This document shows positions 32,661 to 42,006 of a stretch of 64,000 nucleotides of DNA, piece after piece. This DNA is from a virus: the IMG/VR virus record IMGVR_UViG_3300022562_001814, positions 1 through 64,000 of that record. One strand, written 5' to 3'. Position numbers and translations under genes: made by a program. Numbering within the stretch: the stretch's first letter is position 1; the number at the start of each line of letters is the position of its first letter. The notes beneath the pieces are model-generated. The model saw only the letters and a program-made list of their open reading frames with translations, had not been told where the DNA came from and made no database searches.

Positions 32661-34247
32661 ATGAAACGTGCCTATCCTAATTTTGCTCCTGATAGTGTAT
32701 TTACCAAGCCGTCATATAATTTAAATAAATGGCTTGAAGCGATGCGTGAAATTTATTCCCAAGTACATTACGGTAATCTATTTAAAGATGCTTTTGGCAG
32801 CGTAACATCTGGATGGGATAAAGTAGAAAAACGAGATTTTTCAAATTGGCTTTCTTATTATCAATCGGGCGACCAAAGTAAATATAAAAAAGCAAATTTT
32901 TATGTTAATGATAATATTCCAGGATATTTTTTACCTAATCCAAAACCTGTCGTTCCGCCCGCTATTCCTAATTTAAGCGAACCCACATCTTTGGTTGAAA
33001 ATACTTTACCTACTCAAGTATCTCAAGAACAAAAACGTAAATTAATGGAAGAACAAAGAAAAAAAATTATTGGTAGATTAAATGCAGCCATCAAGCATTT
33101 AACTTCATATGAAGGGCATTTGTTAGCTGGTGGGGAATTTGATAAATTACTAACCAGTATGTATGAATTATTAAGACAAATACAAACTGTTAATAAAATC
33201 AGTCTTTCTAATCAATTATATTATGATCTAATTACACGTCAAGTTAATAAATTAAATAATAATGGATTTAATAAATCCGCACAATTTTTGATTAAATTAG
33301 CTCAAATGCCCGGCGTTCCATTAGAGCCTGGTGTTCCGGGTAAATTAGATTTTCCTCAAGGAGAAATACCAATAGCTTCTCAACAATCTGATGGTGTTGC
33401 TGGCTCATTACCAAATAATATTCCGCCCGCAGCAGTTGTTCCGGCTTCTGATAAATCAGAAGAAAAGGATCCGTTAGATGAATTATTAGATAATTTAGAT
33501 ACTGCCGGGCTAACCGATAGTAATTTAACTGAAGATGAGAGTGAAGATGAGAAAGAGGAAGAGGAAGAAATTGAATTTATTCTTCCTGAAGATGTTGATG
33601 ATCTAGAGATAATTTTAGATGAAGATGATTTATTTGTAGAAGCTCAAATTCAACCACCACATTTAACTAATGAACAAAAATTAGAAGCTGAATTACCTGA
33701 AGTCCCTGAATTAGAACATTCAGAGCCCGCTAAAAATATCGACGCAATCATAGATAACGCATTGTCAAATATAACAATTAAAGATGTAGTTAAAAAAATA
33801 GAAAATGTTAATGCTATATTTCAAAATAGAACAATTGCAAGGGAACTTTCTATTATTGATTTGATGTTATCTACATTAGGTTTATCAAGTTATTTTAATA
33901 ATCTTAGTGAAATTATTCAAAAAAACCACGAAGCTTCAAATTATTCTATCTCACGTTTGTCAGATATATTAATGAAATTACGTGGAGCAATGACAGATGA
34001 TACATTGCCCGAACAAGAACATGAAAATTTAAATCCTGAAATTCAAAAAGTACAAGAAAATTTGGAACGCGCTAAAGAAAAAGAAAATTCTCGCAAAGAA
34101 ATGAGAAAACAATTACAAGAAGAAGCGCTCGATGAAGAAATGAATGACAAAACATCTAAGCCCGAATTACCAACTACAATTCCGCCGCCCGCTACTCAAT
34201 CTCCAAAAGAAGAAATAGCACAAGCCCCAACTCAAATAATACAATAA
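32661..34247 (+). CDS. Hypothetical virion/assembly protein
   Basis: A 528-residue protein with a short ordered head (NLNKWLEAMREIYSQVHYGN) and proline-rich linkers. A KxAQ-type motif cluster occurs near residue 205 (NKSAQFLIKLAQMPGVP). A very acidic central part (about residues 265-340, DESEDEKEEEEEIEF-like) follows, with a helical C-terminal third. Ribosome site TTGAGGTTTACCTA. No known family. Acidic, disordered composition resembles scaffold or core proteins. Confidence 0.68.
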   Translation: MKRAYPNFAPDSVFTKPSYNLNKWLEAMREIYSQVHYGNLFKDAFGSVTSGWDKVEKRDFSNWLSYYQSGDQSKYKKANFYVNDNIPGYFLPNPKPVVPPAIPNLSEPTSLVENTLPTQVSQEQKRKLMEEQRKKIIGRLNAAIKHLTSYEGHLLAGGEFDKLLTSMYELLRQIQTVNKISLSNQLYYDLITRQVNKLNNNGFNKSAQFLIKLAQMPGVPLEPGVPGKLDFPQGEIPIASQQSDGVAGSLPNNIPPAAVVPASDKSEEKDPLDELLDNLDTAGLTDSNLTEDESEDEKEEEEEIEFILPEDVDDLEIILDEDDLFVEAQIQPPHLTNEQKLEAELPEVPELEHSEPAKNIDAIIDNALSNITIKDVVKKIENVNAIFQNRTIARELSIIDLMLSTLGLSSYFNNLSEIIQKNHEASNYSISRLSDILMKLRGAMTDDTLPEQEHENLNPEIQKVQENLERAKEKENSRKEMRKQLQEEALDEEMNDKTSKPELPTTIPPPATQSPKEEIAQAPTQIIQ

Positions 34248-34251
34248 ATTT

Positions 34252-35025
34252 ATGCCTATTAAAACGCTTTTACAATTACTTTATAAAGTATCAATGGAAA
34301 AAGGCGTTAGTCATCCTTTAATAGTTGGTGGTGTACCTAGAGATAAATTATTAGGTTTATCTAATTCATCTTTTAGTGATATTGATATTACAACTGGCGA
34401 TGAAACTATTTTTTATTTAGCAAAGGAATTTGGTTTTGAATTACGTAAAATCCAACCTGTTACTATAAAACAAGCTTTAGATGGACATGTTTCTCTTTAT
34501 TTAAAAGATATTAAAATAGATTTTTCAAGCCATTTTCTTGTTCCTGATATTGTAAATATATTAAAAAATCAGGGCATTAGAAATCCTTCCAATATGTTAC
34601 AAGAATTATATAGTAGAGATTTTTTTTGTAATACATTATTAATGTCTTTAGATTTTAAAAAAATAAAAGATTTAACAGGAGAAGCTGTCAAAGATTTGAA
34701 AAATAAAACTATTAGAACTTGTTTAGCTCCAGAATTGACCTTTAAACATAATACCAATAGAATTGTTAGAGTTTTATATTTATCCGCTAAATTAGATTTC
34801 AATGTTGATAATTCTATCATTGAATGGATTAAAAATAATCAAAATTTTATGTTACAGTCTAAAACATCATATCTAATAAAAAATTTAGATAAAGCAATGA
34901 CTATAGATTCTGATAGAACTTTATATTTAATAAATAAAATGGATTTATGGAAATATATTCCAATAACAGATAAATTATTACCATATTATAATAAAAGACA
35001 CAGGTTTAATAATGTTAGAAAATAA
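34252..35025 (+). CDS. CCA-adding enzyme / poly(A) polymerase-like nucleotidyltransferase
   Basis: Class II tRNA nucleotidyltransferase head. LIVGGVPRDKLLGLSNSSFS-DIDITTGD matches the 'GGxVRDxLLG...DxD' catalytic motif, with both Asp present. RDFFCNTLLM matches 'RDFTxNA'. KDLTGEAVKDLKNKTIRTC matches 'xDpxGGxxDLxxxxiR', and NRIVRVLYLSAKL matches 'RxlRaxRfaxxl'. At 257 residues the body and tail domains are short against about 400 in cellular enzymes. It may repair or add the CCA end of tRNAs or extend another RNA. Placement among virion genes is unexpected. Confidence 0.83.
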   Translation: MPIKTLLQLLYKVSMEKGVSHPLIVGGVPRDKLLGLSNSSFSDIDITTGDETIFYLAKEFGFELRKIQPVTIKQALDGHVSLYLKDIKIDFSSHFLVPDIVNILKNQGIRNPSNMLQELYSRDFFCNTLLMSLDFKKIKDLTGEAVKDLKNKTIRTCLAPELTFKHNTNRIVRVLYLSAKLDFNVDNSIIEWIKNNQNFMLQSKTSYLIKNLDKAMTIDSDRTLYLINKMDLWKYIPITDKLLPYYNKRHRFNNVRK

Positions 35026-35194
35026 ATTATCTCAATGGAGAACTAATTATGATTATCCTTATGAGGGTTTATATACTAATTTAAATAAATATAAATCTGT
35101 AATAGAGTTTAGAAAAAAGAGAAGATTAAAAAGAAAAAAAGATATACAAAATATACTTAATAGTCGACCAGATAGATATAAATCAGAAAAATGA
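35012..35194 (+). CDS. Small basic hypothetical protein
   Basis: Sixty residues, highly basic in the second half (EFRKKRRLKRKKDIQNILNS). It overlaps the nucleotidyltransferase gene by 14 bp and the next gene by 4 bp, forming a tightly coupled trio. Possibly RNA- or DNA-binding by composition only. Confidence 0.62.
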   Translation: MLENKLSQWRTNYDYPYEGLYTNLNKYKSVIEFRKKRRLKRKKDIQNILNSRPDRYKSEK

Positions 35195-35682
35195 AAAAAA
35201 TTAGAAAACTTGCAATTATTAGAGATAATGAAAATAGTCCGTGTCCTTTTGGGTTACCAATTACGGTTGCATGCCATTCTGTAGGTAATGCGGTAGATAA
35301 AATGCAAGTTTTAAATTTTGATGCACCTGATTCTCAAATAAAATTAGAAAATCAAAAAATTTGGCAAGATAATATTGAGAATAAAAAATGTAAATATGCC
35401 GCCCATTTATTTAAAAATAAAACAAAAGTTGTAGATTGTGATTTTGGTGATACGGCAGCTGGGTTATCACAAGATGGTGTTTTTACGGCTCTACCATATT
35501 ACAATGATTTATTTGAAGGATTAGGAATGAGTGGTTTATTAACTTATCCTCCAGCCGGAGATGGTGATATGCCTCAAATTCGTAATTTATATTATGGAAT
35601 GCAAGGTTGGGCACATAAAAGGCATTTTAAATCGATTTTAAGACAGGGATTATTAAAAGCCCTACATTCTATTAAAAGCTAA
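35191..35682 (+). CDS. Hypothetical protein
   Basis: A 163-residue protein. A Cys-containing N-terminus (CPFGLPITVACHSVG) is followed by KKCKYAAHLF and VVDCDFGDTAAGLSQDG. The spaced cysteines could bind metal. The C-terminus has a tyrosine/glycine-rich segment (YYNDLFEGLGMSGLLTYPPA). No family recognised. The ATGA overlap with the upstream small basic gene indicates co-translation. Confidence 0.68.
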   Translation: MKKIRKLAIIRDNENSPCPFGLPITVACHSVGNAVDKMQVLNFDAPDSQIKLENQKIWQDNIENKKCKYAAHLFKNKTKVVDCDFGDTAAGLSQDGVFTALPYYNDLFEGLGMSGLLTYPPAGDGDMPQIRNLYYGMQGWAHKRHFKSILRQGLLKALHSIKS

Positions 35683-35728
35683 TAATCTTGTATATCCTTG
35701 AATTATTCTATTAATTTAGAGGTTTTTA

Positions 35729-36574
35729 ATGCCCATGTACAAGATTGCACAATTTAATAATGCAGATGATTTAACCGTTGATCTACCGGAAAATGATGAC
35801 GAACAAGTCGTTTTTTATACGGATTTGCCAACAACTGAAGAAGTTGTGGAAATGCATGAACCAATTGAAAAAGAAGTGTCATTTGCCTTACCATTTTTGC
35901 CAGGCGCTGAAGATTTACCAGAAATTTCTGGAGAAGATTTAGAAGTTTCTGAAGATGAAGATTCTGATAAAGACAAAGATAAAGAAAAAAATGAAGTTAG
36001 TCCAAAAGAATTTGTTAATTGGATGCAAAGCTATTTGGAAAAAATTCCCAAACATAAAGGTGAAACTGTTGGTTTAGAACGTGCATTATCCTACCTAAAA
36101 CGTGGCATGGGAATGTTATCTAAAATTTTACAACAAGATTTTGATGGAGAAATAGACATTTCAAAAGCAGAAGATGCTAGAATTGAAATGGAAAATGGAA
36201 TTGATAGATTGGAAAAAGAATTACATAAACGCAGAAAAAAAGCATCTGTGGAAGATAATTCTCTTACTAAAGAAGCACAAAAACTTCCAGCAGTTGGTGG
36301 AATAATAGTCACCGTTCCTATTCTTATTTCTCGTATTGCAAGAGTATGTATTAATGGTACTATTTATGGCGGTAAATCTATTGAAGATTTATTTCATCGC
36401 CAAGCAGAAAAATATAAATTAACAGATCGTGAAAAAGTTGAAGTGATTCAATTAATTACTGACATGGGGTATCCGGTATCACAATTAGATCGTGGATTCT
36501 TAGTTGATGATAAAGAAGAATACAAACGACCATCCACAAACAACTATGATTACCCGGCTAATTATAGTTCATAA
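35729..36574 (+). CDS. Hypothetical virion/assembly protein
   Basis: A 281-residue protein starting MPMYKIAQFNNADD, one of the K-x-A-Q N-termini shared in this block. An acidic linker (VSEDEDSDKDKDKEK) precedes a helical domain (FVNWMQSYLEKIPKH; GLERALSYLKRGMGML). A second motif SLTKEAQKLPAVGG begins a C-terminal ~95-residue domain. The layout suggests two domains separated at a possible processing site. No family recognised. Confidence 0.68.
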   Translation: MPMYKIAQFNNADDLTVDLPENDDEQVVFYTDLPTTEEVVEMHEPIEKEVSFALPFLPGAEDLPEISGEDLEVSEDEDSDKDKDKEKNEVSPKEFVNWMQSYLEKIPKHKGETVGLERALSYLKRGMGMLSKILQQDFDGEIDISKAEDARIEMENGIDRLEKELHKRRKKASVEDNSLTKEAQKLPAVGGIIVTVPILISRIARVCINGTIYGGKSIEDLFHRQAEKYKLTDREKVEVIQLITDMGYPVSQLDRGFLVDDKEEYKRPSTNNYDYPANYSS

Positions 36575-36582
36575 GGATTTTT

Positions 36583-37146
36583 ATGTCAAATAAATATAAT
36601 TCACGATATTTGCCAGTAGTATCACGAGACGAATCATTTACTGAGCAAACGTCTTCGTCTCCTTGGTGTGATGAATTTTTGAAAAATTATAATCAAAGCT
36701 CAACGTCAAATTCTATTTATGATGAAATATCTGCTATACTTAATAATAGTAAATCTAAATTTTCTAGTGTTGAAGAAGCGGTAAAAGATTTAAAAGAACG
36801 AACCGGGTTAGATATTTATTTAGAGTCATTTGCTTCAATAAAAGAACCAGAAATATTTAAAAAAATTCCAGAAATGAGAATATTTATTGAAAATTATATT
36901 GAAGATCATCCGGGAACCTCCATTGAATCAGTAGTTTATGAAATTCTAAATAAAGATCATTTTAAAGAACAATTACCGGATAATTCCGATGTTGAAAATG
37001 AAGTAAAGCAATTTATTAATAATAAATTATCTGATGTTTATGTAACTTTGCCAGATAATATAAATATGCATGTTGGAAAAGTTGATCAATCAAGCGAAAA
37101 TGAAGTTGATGATCCTTTAAAAATATGTGAACCCAATAAAGTTTAA
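36583..37146 (+). CDS. Hypothetical protein
   Basis: A 187-residue, acidic and mostly helical protein (SIYDEISAILNNSKSKFSSV; FIENYIEDHPGTSIESVVYE). A good AAGG site precedes it. It is located immediately upstream of the large terminase gene. No recognised domain. Confidence 0.67.
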   Translation: MSNKYNSRYLPVVSRDESFTEQTSSSPWCDEFLKNYNQSSTSNSIYDEISAILNNSKSKFSSVEEAVKDLKERTGLDIYLESFASIKEPEIFKKIPEMRIFIENYIEDHPGTSIESVVYEILNKDHFKEQLPDNSDVENEVKQFINNKLSDVYVTLPDNINMHVGKVDQSSENEVDDPLKICEPNKV

Positions 37147-37181
37147 TATTACATATCATATGTGATATAGATATTAATGTT

Positions 37182-39023
37182 ATGCCAGATGACACGTTTG
37201 ATAAAATTAAAAATTCTATATTAAATTTAGATCCTGTTGTCTGGGCACAAAATAATTTAACTTTAGATGGCAAACCTTTTAGATTAGTTGAAACTGGGTA
37301 TAAACCAATTGTTGATATATTACGTTATATTTGCGTTAAGGGATTAGATAGAAATTCTAAACCTGTTATTTGGGTAAAAGGACGTCAGGTAGCAGGAACA
37401 ACAACAGCTGGTGTAAGCTCTTTATATATGTTAGCTTCAGAGATATTCGGTAACGAATATAGTCCGCCTATTAGAGTTGTACATTTGTGGCCAACGCTAG
37501 ATCGAGCAGCTGCTTATTCTAAAACAAAATTAGCTGCTATGATAGACAATTCTGTTATGGTGGACGATCCTTCTGGAAAAAAAGGTAAAAAACCGTTAGT
37601 TAGATCTTTATTAGATACATCTTCTCCCACCAATGATAATATACAATTTAAACAATTTAAAGGTGGTAATCATATTTGGATTGAATCTGCCGGATTAGAT
37701 GGTTCTAGATTACGCGGTAAGACAGCAGATGTATTATTGATTGATGAGTGCCAGGAAATTCCTGGAACAGCCATAGCCAATGCAACAAAAATTTTAACTA
37801 AAGCACAATACGGTGTTTTAGGTGAAGGTATGCAAATGTATTTTGGTACACCTTTACAACGTGGTTCTGAATTTTGGAATCTTTGGCAAAAGTCCTCACA
37901 ACAATATTATCATCTTGGTTGTGAAAAATGTGCAAAATATTTTCCACTCTATACTCCAGGATCTGATGAATGGGAATCCATTTGGTTATATGAAAATATA
38001 GTTAAATGTACACATTGCGGTTGCGAACAAGATAGAATGGAAGGAGTTAATAGAGGCAAATGGATTCCAATTAAAGATCCAGAAGATGCTAAATTTATTG
38101 GATTTCATTTAAATCAACTTTATTTACCAGAATTTACTAAAGAAAAAATTTTAGATCAAAAGCCAGGTAATTCGGCAATTAATACTGAAAGAACTTATCA
38201 AAATGAAGTTCTAGGTGAATTTTTTCAAGGAGAAGCCGGTATTATTACTCCAGAGGAAATCAGAAATATATGTGGAGATCCTAAAAGAAAATTTAGAGGT
38301 ACAGTTGGTCCTAACGAAGAGATTATAACCTTTTTAGGTATAGATATTGGTGCTAAAGCCGATTTAGAACAATTGGTTAATTCAGATAAAGTAAAAAGAC
38401 AAGGACAAAGTTATAGTACTGCTGTAGTATTATCTTTAACTGGTCCTGGCAGACTTTCAATTGAGTATGCTTTTAAATTTAAAAGAAATGATTTAGCTAG
38501 TAAAAAAAGTGTATTAGATGAAACAATAAAAAGATACAGATGTAAATTAGCAATATGTGATATTGGTTATGCCCATGATTTTAATGAAATTATGCAAACC
38601 GAATATGGCGATATGTTCATTGCTTCACAGGCTTCAGGTAAAGTAAATAATAAAGTAAAATATAATGGTGATATTTTTCCAAAAGTTGTTTCTTTCGAAA
38701 GAGATTTTTGGATAATGGAACTTTATGAGCAAATGAAAAAAGGATTAATAAGATTTCCTTTAGGCAGTTATGAACAAATTGCTTGGTTAATACAACATTG
38801 TTCAAATATGGAAATTAAGCCAAGTGTTTCTAGAAGCGGTGATGTAAGTCCACACTACATAAAATCGGATGTAAATGATGGATTTATGGCATTATTAAAT
38901 GCCTATATTGCTTATAAATTTTATATTTCTAAAGGATTTCAAATAATTAATCCATTGTTACAAGATGTTTCGGCGAAAGCTAAAAATAAACCATCTGTAA
39001 TAGCGGTATATTCTGATAGGTAA
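37182..39023 (+). CDS. terL: Terminase large subunit
   Basis: ATP-driven DNA packaging motor and nuclease. The ATPase N-terminal part has the Walker A region IWVKGRQVAGTTTAGVSSLY (Gly67-Thr75), lacking the usual lysine. Walker B is DVLLIDECQEIPG and the coupling motif is MQMYFGTPLQRGSEFW. A CxxC...CxxC zinc-ribbon insert follows (CEKCAKYFP, CTHCGCEQDR). The C-terminal RNase H-fold nuclease begins FLGIDIGAKADLE and continues LAICDIGYAHDFNE. Length 613. The portal gene starts 4 bp downstream. The zinc insert recalls the lambda gpA branch of terminases. Confidence 0.9.
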   Translation: MPDDTFDKIKNSILNLDPVVWAQNNLTLDGKPFRLVETGYKPIVDILRYICVKGLDRNSKPVIWVKGRQVAGTTTAGVSSLYMLASEIFGNEYSPPIRVVHLWPTLDRAAAYSKTKLAAMIDNSVMVDDPSGKKGKKPLVRSLLDTSSPTNDNIQFKQFKGGNHIWIESAGLDGSRLRGKTADVLLIDECQEIPGTAIANATKILTKAQYGVLGEGMQMYFGTPLQRGSEFWNLWQKSSQQYYHLGCEKCAKYFPLYTPGSDEWESIWLYENIVKCTHCGCEQDRMEGVNRGKWIPIKDPEDAKFIGFHLNQLYLPEFTKEKILDQKPGNSAINTERTYQNEVLGEFFQGEAGIITPEEIRNICGDPKRKFRGTVGPNEEIITFLGIDIGAKADLEQLVNSDKVKRQGQSYSTAVVLSLTGPGRLSIEYAFKFKRNDLASKKSVLDETIKRYRCKLAICDIGYAHDFNEIMQTEYGDMFIASQASGKVNNKVKYNGDIFPKVVSFERDFWIMELYEQMKKGLIRFPLGSYEQIAWLIQHCSNMEIKPSVSRSGDVSPHYIKSDVNDGFMALLNAYIAYKFYISKGFQIINPLLQDVSAKAKNKPSVIAVYSDR

Positions 39024-39027
39024 ACAA

Positions 39028-41946
39028 ATGACAGAAGAACAAAATAAATTTATTCCACCAGTTACTCCAACTATGTATAAAGCCGTCTCTGAATATCGTC
39101 GAGCTGAATTAGAAGGAGAGGTTAATAGGGGTTTATTTAGAGACGGTTCAACTAGAACTAAAGAATCTAATTTATCTCCAGCATCATATGCTGTACCCGG
39201 CGCTGTCAAATATGCTCAAAGTTATGAAGCTTCAGCTGCTAATTCATTTAAAGGTGGGGTAGGTAATACAACTCAACAAATACCTGAAGTATATTCCCCT
39301 TTATGGTTAACTAGTAATTTAAATTTACCTCGTGACCGGGCAACAATGAATGCTTGGTGCCGTAGTTTTTATGCTTTAAATCCTATTGTACAAAATGCTA
39401 TTAATTTACACAGTACATATCCAATTAGTAAATTAAACATTAAATGTCCTAACAAAAAAGTAGAGAATTTATTTAATGAACAAATAGAAGAATTAGGATT
39501 AATGAATATATGTTCACAAGCAGCTCAAGAATATTGGCTATTGGGTGAAGCGGTTGTTTACGGAGAATTAGATGAAAGAAATGCCAAATGGTCAAGATTA
39601 CTTATTCAAAACCCTGATTATATAGTTATTAAAAGATCAGTTATAGCTAATGAGCCTATAATTATGTTAAGACCTGATGAAAATTTAAGACGTATTTGTA
39701 TGTCAAATTTGCCGTCAGATATTGAACAACGTAAACAACTTAATGAAACTATTATTGAATACGTAAGAAGAGGGCAAAATATTCCTTTAGATAATTTGTA
39801 TGTTTCTCATTTGGCTAGAAAAATTAGCCCCTATGAAGTAAGAGGTACTGGTCTTCCGGTAAGTGTTTTTCGTTCATTAATGTTGTTCGACTTAATTAAA
39901 GAATGCAAATTCGCTCAGGCCCAAGATATGATTAATCCTATGCGTATTATTAAAATTGGTGGCGGTACGGCTGATTATCGAGCTAATCCTGTCGATTTAG
40001 ATGCTTGGAGAGAGGTTTGGGCCTGTCACGACGAAGATACTGAGGTTCTTACTAATAATGGTTTTAAAAAAATTACAGAAATAACTTCATTTGAAGAAGA
40101 CAATAATTTAATATCTAATATTAAATGTAATGATAATATAAAGATAGCTTGTTTTAATCCTAATAACGAGAGATTAGAATATTATAAACCACTAGAAACT
40201 CATATTTATAATTATAGTGGTGAAATGTATCACTTCCATAATAAAAAAGTTGATGTAAAGGTTACACCAAATCACGATATGTGGGTTTCAACAAAAGAGG
40301 TTTATTATCACGGCTCATCTGAGTCGAGAGAAGAAAAGTGGAGCGAATGGAGAAAAGTAAAGGCAGAAGATATAAAACTATCTTATGGGAACAAATTTAG
40401 ATCAACGGTTAATTGGGTGGGTGAAGAGCCGAGTGAAGTTGATATTATTGGAAATAAAGTGCCAATTGAATTATATTTAAAATATCTTGGATATCTTATT
40501 AGCGAAGGCTCGTTAGTTAAATATGGTAAATATAAATTTACTACCCAATATTGTCAAACTCATTCTAAATATTATGAGGAAATGAGAGATACAGCCAATG
40601 AAATGGCTTTATTTTTAAATAAATATTGTTATGAATACAAAGATTATAGGTCTACTTATACAAATAATTGTAAAGATATTAGTTCATTTATATTTAATGG
40701 TAAAGATATATTTGATCATTTTAAATCTGAAATATCAACTGATGGAAATTCCACATCTTTATTTAAAAAGTTGCCAAAATGGGTATTAACCTTGTCCCCA
40801 AGATTATTAAAAATATTGTTAAATGCAGCTTGTCAAGGCGATGGTTCATTTAAATTAAATAAAAACAATACTGTTGGATATGAGTATTATACCACTTCTA
40901 AAGAATTGTCAGATAATATATATGAGATAGCATTTAAAGCCGGCTATGCCCCAGTGTTATCAACTAGCCAAGATAAAAGAGATAATAGAAATCTTATTTA
41001 TAGGATTAGATGGTCAGAAAATATAAGTGGTAAATATCCGTATATTTATAAATATTCAACGAATTCAAATACAAAAGAAAAGAAAGATACCTTTAATAAA
41101 GAAATTTATAACGGTAAAGTATGGTGTTTTACAGTTCCTACCGGATTATTTATTACACGGAGAAATGGTAAAATAACAATTCAAGGTAATAGCGCGACAG
41201 CTGATAAAAATTTCAAAATTTTTACTCACGACGCTGTCAACGTTGAAACTGTTGGCGCCGGGCAAGGCATTTACGATACTAGTAATGATTTTACTCAATT
41301 ACTTAAAGAAATGTATGCTGGATTGATGGTTCCACAAATTATTATTGAAGGCGGTGGAGATATTACATATGCTAATGCTGGAGTATCATTAGATGTATTA
41401 CGTCAACGTTATATGCAATTTAGAAATATGATGGCAGCTTGGTTGCGTAAGAAAATTTTTCAACCTATTGCTAAATTAAATGAATTCTACGATTATGTAG
41501 ATGGAGAGAAGGTTCTTATTATTCCGGAAGTTGATTGGAATCATATGAGTCTTTTTGATCTTGAATCATATGTGCAAACCTTACGTGATTTAACAACTGG
41601 AGAACAAGGTGGTAAGCGAGTTTCTGTACATACATTATATCGTTCTTTAGGTCTTGAATGGGAAGAAGAACGTCGTAAAATTCGTAAAGAAGATATCGCT
41701 GAAGCAATTAGAAAAAAAGAGCAGGCTTCTTTGGATAAAATGACACTTAATGAATTAAGAACTTTAAATGAAGAAGATGAAATTCCGGAAATTTTAGAAA
41801 CCCCATTACCTGGCGAAAGTCCTTACGATACTGGTTCGTCAGGTGCCGAAGGCGGTCCTGGTGGTCCTGGCGGGTTGCCGGGCTTGGAGCCCGGAGCTGC
41901 TCCTCCAGAAATGCCAGCTCCACCTATACCTCCTCCAACTCCTTAA
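39028..41946 (+). CDS. Portal protein interrupted by an endonuclease-bearing intein
   Basis: Dodecameric portal through which DNA enters the head. The extein is 583 residues: LPRDRATMNAWCRSFYALNP, then ISKLNIKCPN, ALNPIVQNAINLHSTYP, and QAAQEYWLLGEAVVYGELD are typical of phage portals placed directly after terL. After the intein, FKIFTHDAVNVETVGAGQGI then LKEMYAGLMVPQIIIEGG and LRQRYMQFRNMMAAWLRKKI finish the clip and stem. The C-terminus is Gly/Pro-rich. The intein (residues 333-721) splits a surface stretch: REVWA | SATADKNF. Splicing should restore an ordinary portal. Confidence 0.88.
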   Translation: MTEEQNKFIPPVTPTMYKAVSEYRRAELEGEVNRGLFRDGSTRTKESNLSPASYAVPGAVKYAQSYEASAANSFKGGVGNTTQQIPEVYSPLWLTSNLNLPRDRATMNAWCRSFYALNPIVQNAINLHSTYPISKLNIKCPNKKVENLFNEQIEELGLMNICSQAAQEYWLLGEAVVYGELDERNAKWSRLLIQNPDYIVIKRSVIANEPIIMLRPDENLRRICMSNLPSDIEQRKQLNETIIEYVRRGQNIPLDNLYVSHLARKISPYEVRGTGLPVSVFRSLMLFDLIKECKFAQAQDMINPMRIIKIGGGTADYRANPVDLDAWREVWACHDEDTEVLTNNGFKKITEITSFEEDNNLISNIKCNDNIKIACFNPNNERLEYYKPLETHIYNYSGEMYHFHNKKVDVKVTPNHDMWVSTKEVYYHGSSESREEKWSEWRKVKAEDIKLSYGNKFRSTVNWVGEEPSEVDIIGNKVPIELYLKYLGYLISEGSLVKYGKYKFTTQYCQTHSKYYEEMRDTANEMALFLNKYCYEYKDYRSTYTNNCKDISSFIFNGKDIFDHFKSEISTDGNSTSLFKKLPKWVLTLSPRLLKILLNAACQGDGSFKLNKNNTVGYEYYTTSKELSDNIYEIAFKAGYAPVLSTSQDKRDNRNLIYRIRWSENISGKYPYIYKYSTNSNTKEKKDTFNKEIYNGKVWCFTVPTGLFITRRNGKITIQGNSATADKNFKIFTHDAVNVETVGAGQGIYDTSNDFTQLLKEMYAGLMVPQIIIEGGGDITYANAGVSLDVLRQRYMQFRNMMAAWLRKKIFQPIAKLNEFYDYVDGEKVLIIPEVDWNHMSLFDLESYVQTLRDLTTGEQGGKRVSVHTLYRSLGLEWEEERRKIRKEDIAEAIRKKEQASLDKMTLNELRTLNEEDEIPEILETPLPGESPYDTGSSGAEGGPGGPGGLPGLEPGAAPPEMPAPPIPPPTP
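40024..41190 (+). mobile_element. Intein with LAGLIDADG homing endonuclease (389 residues)
   Basis: Starts at Cys333 (block A CHDEDTEVLTNNGFKKITEI). Block B is VDVKVTPNHDMWVS. DOD/LAGLIDADG motifs are YLKYLGYLISEGSLVKYGKY and LLNAACQGDGSFKLNKNN. The C-terminal splicing block is VWCFTVPTGLFITRRNGK...QGN, followed by extein Ser722. The residue before the terminal Asn is Gly instead of His, as in other phage inteins ending '(R)RNGK...GNS'. The endonuclease motifs look intact. Confidence 0.93.
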
Positions 41947-41958
41947 TTAAATATACAT

Positions 41959-41998
41959 CGAACTCAATAATTTTGTATTCTTCTGAATTATAAGTTCG
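41959..41998. promoter_or_regulatory. Imperfect inverted repeat before gene 42007
   Basis: CGAACTCAATAATT and AATTATAAGTTCG form a near-perfect 13-bp stem around a 13-base loop in the 60-bp gap between the portal gene and the next gene. It ends just before the GAGG ribosome site. It could be a weak attenuator or mRNA processing hairpin; there is no T-run. Confidence 0.4.
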
Positions 41999-42006
41999 AG
42001 GTATAA

